Made by a program: the position numbers and the translations under genes | NCBI GenBank assembly: GCA_937920335.1 | Contig: CALGUT010000135.1 | Location: 1-5,989 of the forward strand | Origin: an uncultured Opitutales bacterium | GTDB lineage: Bacteria; Verrucomicrobiota; Verrucomicrobiia; Opitutales; UBA2995 | Length of the DNA: 5,989 bases | Reading direction: 5' to 3' | Notes under the pieces: generated by a model | The model's database searches: none | What the model was told of the DNA's origin: nothing | The model's input: only the letters and a program-made list of their open reading frames with translations | Part shown: positions 1-5,384 of the stretch, piece after piece | How positions within the stretch are numbered: position 1 is the stretch's first letter | Layout: every line of letters starts with the position of its first letter

Positions 1-174
1 GGCAAAGGATACCTGTATAGTCACGATTTTCCAGAGGCGATTTCCGGACAAGACTTCATGGAAAAGCCGATGCAGTTTTATTCGCCAAAAGACTCAGGTC
101 GTGAAAAATTTATATTAGAACGACTTCGCTATTGGAGGGAACTGAAAGAGCCGTTAAAGACTCAAAGGAAATAG
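1..174 (+). CDS. rarA: RarA/MgsA-type AAA+ ATPase, C-terminal end only (partial)
   Basis: An open frame enters from the left edge in frame 1 and ends at TAG 172-174, giving 57 residues with no start in view. The peptide begins GKGYLYSHDFPEAISGQDFM and continues through a PMQFYSP segment to a charged ERLRYWRELK helix. This follows the C-terminal signature of RarA (MgsA) proteins: G-Y-x-Y-x-HD-(F/Y)P, then a Y-x-P step, then a basic ERL helix. RarA is a clamp-loader-like, DNA-dependent ATPase acting at stalled replication forks; the piece seen here belongs to its C-terminal tetramerisation region, so the Walker motifs lie outside the window. Only 16 bases separate it from the next gene, suggesting co-transcription. 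Assignment rests on a short segment recalled from the family; a full-length search upstream would settle it. Confidence 0.75.
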   Translation, partial: GKGYLYSHDFPEAISGQDFMEKPMQFYSPKDSGREKFILERLRYWRELKEPLKTQRK

Positions 175-190
175 AAATCCGAGAAATATC

Positions 191-628
191 ATGAAAAGCC
201 TAGTATTTAAGACTCTTTTGTTGGTTAGTTTTTTACTTTTGCCCCTCGCTAGCCGAGGAGAAGTAGGGGACACGCTAACCGGGTACTTTATCGAGCAACC
301 TGGTAACACGTTCCTGCATGTTTACACGAATGGCGTCTGGATCGAATTTGCGATGCTTGACGAGAATTATCACCAGATCGAGAATGAGTTCACTCGCGGT
401 GTAATAACGGTGAATAAAAAGGGAAAGTCAAAGGAGCGCATGGTTGTTCGCCCAACCGGTGATGGTATGACGTTGAAAAGTTCAAAGACCATCCGCAAAC
501 CCCATCTGTTTAAGATCAATGGCCGTCTGTATAAAGGCGAGGAGGATACCATTGGTGAGTCTTTGGTTCTTCAGTACAACCAACATTTATTGGAAGAAGT
601 GACGGTAAAGCCGTTGCCTGTTAAGTAA
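191..628 (+). CDS. Predicted secreted protein of unknown function (145 aa)
   Basis: I do not recognise this protein. Residues 1-23 form a clear Sec signal peptide: MK, a basic K7, a leucine/valine-rich core (residues 8-19) and a likely cleavage around A20 to G23. There is no lipobox cysteine, so the product is probably periplasmic or exported. The mature part (about 122 residues) alternates short hydrophobic and polar stretches, suggesting a small beta-rich domain, with a basic middle (KKGKSKER, residues 76-83) and the segment HLFKINGRLYKGEED near 105-118. No catalytic motif, cysteine pair or repeat is apparent. The start ATG at 191 has only a weak GAG about 7 bases upstream but is the one that opens the signal peptide. 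It lies 16 bases after the rarA-like stop and 4 bases before the YvlD-type gene, so these are probably one transcript. Confidence 0.8.
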   Translation: MKSLVFKTLLLVSFLLLPLASRGEVGDTLTGYFIEQPGNTFLHVYTNGVWIEFAMLDENYHQIENEFTRGVITVNKKGKSKERMVVRPTGDGMTLKSSKTIRKPHLFKINGRLYKGEEDTIGESLVLQYNQHLLEEVTVKPLPVK

Positions 629-632
629 GCCG

Positions 633-1097
633 ATGCAGGAAGGGCTAAAACGTATAGATTTAAAGACGCTATTTAAGCAATGGGTAGTCATTGCTATGGG
701 GGTGACTTTGGCTTCGTTCTTAAATGACGGTATTCGCTTCGACTCGCTTGCGAGCCTTGTTTTGGCGGTGCTATTTATCTCCCTTCTGAATGTTTTTATA
801 AAACCGGTGCTACTGGTGTTTGGGCTTCCTTTTATTGTAATGACTCTGGGGTTGGGAATATTGCTGATTAATGCGGTGATTTTTTCGATGGCCGGATATT
901 TGGTCCCAGGTTTCTATGTTGTAGGATTTGGATCTGCTTTTTGGGGGGCGCTCATCGTCAGTTTTACGACTCTGATGGTAAATATCTTCCTGAATAGACC
1001 CAAAATTGTGGTGACTAGTACCCGAAGAGGGACCACAAAACCCATGGGGGGTGCAAAAGAGTACCAAGGAAAATTAGACGACGTGATAGACGTTTGA
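633..1097 (+). CDS. YvlD / 'phage holin 4_2' family inner-membrane protein (154 aa)
   Basis: A small integral membrane protein with about four hydrophobic segments: roughly residues 14-30, 38-56, 59-89 (long, possibly two passes or re-entrant) and 100-120. The conserved pattern of this family (Pfam 'Phage_holin_4_2', YvlD-like) is visible: LLNVFIKPVL (51-60), FGLPFIVMTLGLGILLINA (63-81) and VPGFYVVGF (91-99). After the last helix comes a hydrophilic tail of about 34 residues, basic at first (RRGTTKP) and acidic at the end, presumably cytoplasmic or periplasmic. The family is named by similarity to a mycobacteriophage holin, but most members are chromosomal, of unknown function, and not evidence of a prophage. 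The start follows the previous stop by 4 bases, consistent with translational coupling; no strong ribosome binding site is present. A later ATG at codon 22 would remove part of helix 1 and is less likely. Confidence 0.85.
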   Translation: MQEGLKRIDLKTLFKQWVVIAMGVTLASFLNDGIRFDSLASLVLAVLFISLLNVFIKPVLLVFGLPFIVMTLGLGILLINAVIFSMAGYLVPGFYVVGFGSAFWGALIVSFTTLMVNIFLNRPKIVVTSTRRGTTKPMGGAKEYQGKLDDVIDV

Positions 1098-1219
1098 CCG
1101 GTTTTGCAGAAGACAACAATTGCACTTGGCGACTGATCTAGATCTGAAAATCCTGTTAGTTTCTCACTTGTATTCTTGTTCAATGGAATAGATGGTGTCA
1201 GGCTTCACTATTTTTAGCT

Positions 1220-2617
1220 ATGGCAGAAACAAACGAATATGATTTGGTAGTTATCGGAGGGGGCCCGGCTGGATACGCAGGAGCAATCCGCGCTGGCCAG
1301 CTTGGTAAAAAGGTCGCGTGCGTCGAAATGGAACGCCCGGGAGGAACCTGTTTGAATTGGGGTTGTATCCCTTCTAAAGCGCTTTTGAAGAGTGCTGAGC
1401 TCTACCAAAAAATGCTTCATGCGGCTGATTTCGGGCTCAGCGCTGAATCCGTGAGCTTTGATTTCGAGAAGATCGTCAGCCGTTCTCGTAAGGTCGCTGA
1501 AACTATGGCTGGCGGGATCGAATTTCTATTTAAGAAAAATAAGATCGATTACATCAGAGGACTTGGCCAGGTGACTGTTCCCGGAATGGTCGAGATCAAA
1601 GCAGGGCCTGATAAAGGTAAATTTCTAAAGGCTAAAAATATACTCTTGGCTACGGGTTGTAAAATGCGTCCATTTCCTGGTTTGGAGTTGGACGGAGAGC
1701 GGGTAATGACTTCCCGTGAAGCGTTGGCCCAGAAGAAGCAGCCTAAGAGTGTCGTAATCATTGGTGCAGGAGCTATCGGTGTTGAGTTCGCTTATTTCTA
1801 CAACGCTCTTGGGACAGAGGTAACCTTAGTTGAAGTACTGGACCAAGTTCTCCCGGTTGAGGATGAAGAGGTGTCCAAGTTGCTTGGACGTTCCTTTAAG
1901 AAACAAGGAATCAAAGTCCACACAGGCACGAAGGTCGATAACGTTAAAGTTTCAAAGACAGGTGTATCCGTTGGCCTTATTAAAGGTGACAAAGTTACGC
2001 CCTTGAAGGTCGATGCAGTGTTGTCTGCAATCGGAGTGGTGCCGAATCTTGAGGGCGCGTTGTCATCTAAGGTCAAGTTGAACCAAGATCGTGGTTACCT
2101 GACGGTTGACGAAAATTATGCAACGAATGTGGCTGGCATTTATGCAGCTGGTGATATTATCGGCCCGCCATGGTTAGCCCACGTCGCGACCTATGAAGCA
2201 ATTCAAGCAGTGAACGGGATGTTCGGAGCTGGAAAGCCGAAGCGAGTGGATCTATTTCCGGGGTGCACTTACTGCCTCCCGCAGGTTGCGAGTATCGGAA
2301 AAACCGAGCAGGCGATTAAGGCGGAGGGGATTAAATACAAAGTAGGAAAATTCCCATTTGCAGCCTCTGGTAAGGCCGTCGCTTCAAACGCGTCGGAGGG
2401 ATTTGTTAAGGTGATTTCAGCTGAGGAAGATGGAGAGATTCTTGGTGTCCATATTATTGGCGCAGATGCGACTGAGTTGATTGCAGAATATGCGTTGGCG
2501 ATGGAACTGGAAGCGACTCCATTAGAGATCCATGAAACGATTCATGCGCATCCAACTTTGAGTGAGGCTTTGATGGAAGCAGCAGCTGATACTGAAAATC
2601 AGGCGATCCACATCTAG
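1220..2617 (+). CDS. lpdA: Dihydrolipoyl dehydrogenase (E3, lipoamide dehydrogenase)
   Basis: Complete 465-residue flavoprotein that reoxidises dihydrolipoamide on the E2/H proteins of 2-oxoacid dehydrogenases and glycine cleavage, passing electrons through FAD to NAD+ in the cytoplasm. Seen in order: FAD Rossmann motif GGGPAG (13-18); redox disulfide C44/C49 in GGTCLNWGCIPSKAL; NAD-binding GAGAIG (182-187) followed by E205 at the end of the next strand, which fits NAD+ rather than NADP+; FAD-contacting AAGD (309-312); dimerisation domain ending in the catalytic H444-x4-E449 dyad (AHPTLSE). Length is normal for the family. An unusual CTYC (C349, C352) lies in the dimerisation domain, where YT or YS is common. 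No E1, E2 or gcv gene adjoins it, so it may be shared among complexes. The 122-base gap upstream suggests its own promoter, though I see no convincing -35/-10. The ATG has no Shine-Dalgarno sequence, but the N-terminus fits the family exactly. Confidence 0.97.
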   Translation: MAETNEYDLVVIGGGPAGYAGAIRAGQLGKKVACVEMERPGGTCLNWGCIPSKALLKSAELYQKMLHAADFGLSAESVSFDFEKIVSRSRKVAETMAGGIEFLFKKNKIDYIRGLGQVTVPGMVEIKAGPDKGKFLKAKNILLATGCKMRPFPGLELDGERVMTSREALAQKKQPKSVVIIGAGAIGVEFAYFYNALGTEVTLVEVLDQVLPVEDEEVSKLLGRSFKKQGIKVHTGTKVDNVKVSKTGVSVGLIKGDKVTPLKVDAVLSAIGVVPNLEGALSSKVKLNQDRGYLTVDENYATNVAGIYAAGDIIGPPWLAHVATYEAIQAVNGMFGAGKPKRVDLFPGCTYCLPQVASIGKTEQAIKAEGIKYKVGKFPFAASGKAVASNASEGFVKVISAEEDGEILGVHIIGADATELIAEYALAMELEATPLEIHETIHAHPTLSEALMEAAADTENQAIHI

Positions 2618-2653
2618 ATTAAATTCGCTCAGTTATAAGGTCTTTTTCTTAAG

Positions 2654-2728
2654 TGGTGCTCCCGCCGGGAGTTGAACCCAGATCGCAGGCTTCGGAGGCC
2701 CGAATTCTATCCATTGAACTACAGGAGC
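2654..2728 (-). tRNA. tRNA-Arg (anticodon CCG)
   Basis: Read on the minus strand this folds into a full cloverleaf of 75 bases including an encoded CCA. Acceptor GCTCCTG pairs with CGGGAGC (one G-T); D arm GTTC/GAAT with loop AATGGATA; anticodon stem CGGGC/GCCTG around the loop CTCCGAA, giving anticodon CCG for CGG codons; four-base variable region CGAT; T arm CTGGG/CTCCCGG-type stem with loop TTCAACT; discriminator A73. A20 in the D loop and C35 in the anticodon are the known arginine identity elements, supporting the amino-acid assignment. It reads away from the lipoprotein gene on the same strand and converges with lpdA, whose stop is 36 bases from its 3' end. No copy of its 3' end was seen elsewhere in the window, so nothing suggests an integrated element here. 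Confidence 0.96.
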
Positions 2729-2747
2729 AGCAAAAAAGAGTAGGGGA

Positions 2748-2775
2748 AGATCAAGAACGGGATTGGCAAAGTCAA
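2748..2775 (-). promoter_or_regulatory. Possible sigma70-like promoter for tRNA-Arg (weak)
   Basis: On the minus strand a TTGACT (-35-like, at 2775-2770) is followed after 16 bases by TGATCT (2753-2748), or after 17 by GATCTT, about 20 bases before the tRNA 5' end. The -35 is close to consensus; the -10 is poor (two to three matches of six). A C-rich stretch and T run (CCCCTACTCTTTTTT) lie between it and the tRNA. Placement in the gap between the lipoprotein stop and the tRNA is sensible, but the weak -10 makes this tentative. Confidence 0.3.
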
Positions 2776-2835
2776 ATGCCTTTTGATACATCAGATCCTA
2801 TGAGCTGTAGGAATAAAACCTGAAACTGAGAGCGC

Positions 2836-3282
2836 TCAAGATTCGTATTCAGTGATGGCGGTCACTTTACCGTCTTCGAATTCTATTTCAGATACAACTT
2901 CTTGATGTTCTGAGTAGGTATGCACGTAGCGGGGAACGTAATATACGCGGTAAACTTTGTGCTGAGCGTCGTAGAAAACCCGCCGTTCATAGCCAGCCAA
3001 GTGACTCCCTTCCATTTGGGTATAGATGCGTGTATACACCCAGGCTTCAGAGTTCCTGCCGTCTTTTACCTGTCGTTTTATTCGGTCGGGCTCTCCCATG
3101 ATGAAGTAAACGACATCTGTGGAATGACCGATATCCAGTGTTTTGTTTTGTACTGCCGTTTGCTCCACCAGAGATAATGCCGCAAATCTCTCAGGTTGTT
3201 TTTTGATTCGAGAATCTGTCGAATTGCAGCTCACCATGAGAAAGGCGGTTAGTAGAGCAAGGGCAGAGACGATTAGTTTCAT
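2836..3282 (-). CDS. Small lipoprotein with a BamE/SmpA-like domain (148 aa)
   Basis: N-terminal lipoprotein signal: MK, hydrophobic core to M16, then V-S-C with the candidate lipidated cysteine C19 (Met at -3 is acceptable but not ideal). The next residues are N-S-T-D. Residues about 37-85 resemble the BamE/SmpA/OmlA fold: a helix LVEQTAVQNKTLDIG, a second helix STDVVYFIMGEPDRI (with the G-x-P-D-R turn, 63-67) and strands ending EAWVYTR (W81). That pattern (leave-G, helix, GxPD, then W-x-Y strand) is typical of BamE-like proteins, which bind the outer-membrane assembly machinery, but many lipoproteins share the fold with other roles. The C-terminal half (90-148) is rich in aromatic beta-strand residues (RVFYDAQHKVYRVYYVPRYVHTY) and ends ITEYES. 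An AGGA lies 16 bases before the ATG, rather far. It follows the aminotransferase by 77 bases on the same strand. Domain call is by eye; function is inference. Confidence 0.8.
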   Translation of the reverse strand: MKLIVSALALLTAFLMVSCNSTDSRIKKQPERFAALSLVEQTAVQNKTLDIGHSTDVVYFIMGEPDRIKRQVKDGRNSEAWVYTRIYTQMEGSHLAGYERRVFYDAQHKVYRVYYVPRYVHTYSEHQEVVSEIEFEDGKVTAITEYES

Positions 3283-3359
3283 ACTGATTGGATTACGTTC
3301 CTTGAATGATACGGTTAAACCAGCAGAATTGGATGAAGTTTCACGGATTTTTCTGACCG

Positions 3360-4457
3360 CTAGCTCAGTGTCTTTTTGAGTGCCTCTACTAATTGATCAA
3401 CGCTAGATGGTGCTGCATTGTTTCCCATCAGGCCGATTCTCCATATTTTCCCTGCCATAGGGCCGAGACCGGCACCAACTTCAATGTTGTGATCTGATCG
3501 GATTTTTTGCCGCATCTCAGCGTCTTTGAATCCTTCTGGGAACGATAGGGTTGTCAGAGGGTTTAGGCGCTCTGCCTCCGGCACAAATGGGGTGAAACCG
3601 AATGGGGTCATTTCCTCAATAAGGTATGCAGCTGCAGTTGCGTGCCGTTGCCAGCGTGCTTCCAGGCCTTCGTCGAGAATTTCGATCAAAGAGGCGTGAA
3701 GACCATAGATCATATTTACCGGAGGTGTGTGATGATAGCTTCGACCACCGCTACCGTCTACGTACATGAGCAACTGCTCCAAATCCAGATAGAAACTTGG
3801 AACGGGTGACTTCCTGCTTTTGAAAACCTCGATTGCGCGCTCTGAGAGGGTAACAGGCGAAAGACCTGGGGGAACTGAAAGGCATTTCTGTGTTCCCGAA
3901 AATGCCATATCCACGCCCCAGCGGTCTATTTCGACGGGCATTCCAGCTAAAGAGGTCACGCAGTCAATCATCAGTAGGCCACCGACCTCATGAACTGCCT
4001 CACCGATTCCTTCCATAGACTGGTAGACTCCGGTCGACGTCTCTGCGTTTACAATTGCAGTGATCTTGGGTTCTTCGCGCTTGATGACATCAATGAAGGC
4101 TTCGTTGTCCATCGCACGTCCCCAGTCCTGTACAACCTCGATAACTTCTGCCCCCATACGTTTGGCGAGGTTAGCGACCCGTCCACCAAACACACCATTC
4201 ACTGCGACCACGATTTTGTCTCCTGGTTCAATGAAGTTAACCAAGAGAAATTCCATTCCTGCACTGCCGGTACCTGATATAGGAAAGGTCACTCTGTTCT
4301 GAGTACGAAATACAGACCTTAAGTTCGTTTTGGTTTCCTCGACCAGATTAATAAATTCACTATCCATATGTCCCAGTGTGGGCTCACTCAGTGATTCCAT
4401 TACTTTTTGACTCGGGTTACATGGGCCGGGGCCCAGAAGGAGGACATTTGATTTCAT
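3360..4457 (-). CDS. Class V PLP aminotransferase, alanine-glyoxylate / serine-pyruvate type (365 aa)
   Basis: A fold-type I, PLP-dependent aminotransferase of the AGT/SPT family, which moves an amino group from alanine or serine to glyoxylate or pyruvate in the cytoplasm; the exact substrate pair cannot be read from sequence. Seen: LLLGPGPCNPSQKV (6-19), the family's opening motif; SGTGSAGME (61-69), the PLP phosphate-binding turn; D165 (LMIDCVTSLAG), which contacts the pyridine nitrogen; K191 in SGTQK, the Schiff-base lysine; YHHTPPV (241-247); and R340 in KIWRIGLMG, matching the arginine that binds the substrate carboxylate. All key residues are present. The frame also opens at a TTG at 4538, but those 27 extra residues have no family counterpart and would overlap the exonuclease gene; the ATG at 4457 puts the motif at its normal place. 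No Shine-Dalgarno sequence precedes it. It lies 58 bases after the exonuclease stop, probably in the same transcript. Confidence 0.93.
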   Translation of the reverse strand: MKSNVLLLGPGPCNPSQKVMESLSEPTLGHMDSEFINLVEETKTNLRSVFRTQNRVTFPISGTGSAGMEFLLVNFIEPGDKIVVAVNGVFGGRVANLAKRMGAEVIEVVQDWGRAMDNEAFIDVIKREEPKITAIVNAETSTGVYQSMEGIGEAVHEVGGLLMIDCVTSLAGMPVEIDRWGVDMAFSGTQKCLSVPPGLSPVTLSERAIEVFKSRKSPVPSFYLDLEQLLMYVDGSGGRSYHHTPPVNMIYGLHASLIEILDEGLEARWQRHATAAAYLIEEMTPFGFTPFVPEAERLNPLTTLSFPEGFKDAEMRQKIRSDHNIEVGAGLGPMAGKIWRIGLMGNNAAPSSVDQLVEALKKTLS

Positions 4458-4515
4458 AATGATAGATGTCTTATTAAATTCTGTTACCTTTTCAGGTAAT
4501 CGATTTAAGGGAGAG

Positions 4516-5133
4516 TTAGGAATCCGCAGAGTATACAAAACCCAACTCTCTGAACTTATGATAGAGTTTTAGGCTTACCCAAGCATCGGTGGCTGCGTAT
4601 CTGAGCTGATTCTCAGTGAGCGTCGACTGTGCCCAGTTCGTAAGCTGAGCAGACTTTGAAAGCCGTCCTCCAAGCAGTATACCTGTCATATTTCGCAAAC
4701 CTCGCTTTAGGATCCCGGCATCGTGTGCGACTGCAGACATATCCTGGAAGCCTGAGGCTTTGAATTTTCGGACTGCTTGTAAGTGCTTAACGTCGTCGTG
4801 CAATGCCACACCTACTTTTAGGGTATCTTTGGCCTGTAGGAGTTCTATAATCCTAGTGTGGATTCCGCGACTATTAAGTCTGAATAACCAAGCTTCGTCG
4901 TCCGTGGCAAACTGTATGAGTGCGGGTGGGTAGCTGATTCCTTTTTTGAAAGATGGCTTTGTTTCCGTATCAAAGCCCAGTACGGGTTCTTCAAGCAAAC
5001 GTTCGATCGTATTCTCGATCTGATTTTTACTGTCAATTACATGGATGGGGCCTTCGAATTTGATCAATGGTAACTCATTGATCTCTTCACGTGTAATAGT
5101 CGAATTTTCTAGATTGGTATTAGGCTTCTCCAT
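4516..5133 (-). CDS. RNase D / WRN-like DEDDy 3'-5' exonuclease (205 aa)
   Basis: A DnaQ-fold exonuclease that removes nucleotides from the 3' end of RNA or DNA with two metal ions. The catalytic set is visible: motif I, D55 and E57 in LGFDTETKPSF; motif II, D114 in KVGVALHDDVKHL; motif III, Y179-x3-D183 in QLRYAATDAWVSLKLY, the DEDDy arrangement of RNase D and WRN exonuclease domains. The stretch SKSAQLTNWAQ (159-169) before motif III is the usual linker of this family. There is only the exonuclease domain: no HRDC domains as in E. coli RNase D, whose length is much greater. About 30 polar residues (MEKPNTNLEN and on) precede the fold. The ATG at 5133 has no Shine-Dalgarno sequence. Substrate is unknown. 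It follows the dnaK terminator and so must have its own promoter in 5134-5331, where I find no strong match. Confidence 0.9.
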   Translation of the reverse strand: MEKPNTNLENSTITREEINELPLIKFEGPIHVIDSKNQIENTIERLLEEPVLGFDTETKPSFKKGISYPPALIQFATDDEAWLFRLNSRGIHTRIIELLQAKDTLKVGVALHDDVKHLQAVRKFKASGFQDMSAVAHDAGILKRGLRNMTGILLGGRLSKSAQLTNWAQSTLTENQLRYAATDAWVSLKLYHKFRELGFVYSADS

Positions 5134-5150
5134 GCAAAAGTATCATTAAA

Positions 5151-5183
5151 TCGAGTGGTGGCTTTATCCTGTAATCACCTCGA
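5151..5183. repeat. Imperfect inverted repeat in the exonuclease leader
   Basis: TCGA-GT-GGTG at 5151-5160 can pair with CACCTCGA at 5176-5183, giving two four-base helices separated by a two-base bulge, with a 15-base loop. It sits 18-50 bases before the exonuclease ATG on the minus strand. It could be an operator or a leader hairpin, but a stem this short and interrupted occurs by chance fairly often and no T run follows on either strand. Confidence 0.25.
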
Positions 5184-5331
5184 GTTGGGTTGATTTCGAT
5201 TTAAGAAGACGTTGATTTGATAGGAAATGACGGTTTAAAGAAAGCAAAATATCGCGTACTCTTCATGCCTTAGAAAGTTTGGGAATCTTGATTTAACAAT
5301 TTTTACCAATGTCCTTTGTCCATACGTTTAA

Positions 5332-5363
5332 TAAAAAAAGCGCCCCTTGATGGAGGCGCTTTT
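5332..5363 (-). terminator. Intrinsic terminator downstream of dnaK
   Basis: On the minus strand AAAAGCGCC (5363-5355) pairs perfectly with GGCGCTTTT (5344-5336) across a ten-base loop, and the 3' arm runs into a T-rich tract (TTTTTTTAT, continuing to 5332). It begins about 22 bases after the dnaK stop at 5385, the right distance for a Rho-independent terminator. It separates dnaK from the exonuclease gene on the same strand. On the plus strand only four T residues follow the stem, so strong bidirectional action is not expected. Confidence 0.92.
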
Positions 5364-5384
5364 GAAATGGAGTATTCGAAACTT

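Noticed and set aside
633..1097. A holin-family gene as a sign of a prophage or lysis cassette
   Set aside because: The family name comes from one mycobacteriophage protein; no endolysin, integrase, capsid or tail gene is nearby and the neighbours are housekeeping genes.
1135..1144. Palindrome GATCTAGATC upstream of lpdA as an operator
   Set aside because: It is an exact 10-base palindrome but short, unrepeated, and not placed relative to any recognisable promoter; chance is a sufficient explanation.
2654..2728. tRNA-Arg as an attachment site for an integrated element
   Set aside because: No direct repeat of the tRNA 3' end and no integrase were found in the window; the flanks are ordinary chromosomal genes.
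2830..2837. GAGCGCTC at the end of the lipoprotein gene as a terminator stem
   Set aside because: It is a perfect palindrome with no room for a loop and no T run follows on the minus strand.
3990..4302. Open frames on the plus strand opposite the aminotransferase gene
   Set aside because: They lie wholly inside a gene with complete family motifs, have no recognisable domain or start signal, and are explained as antisense shadows.
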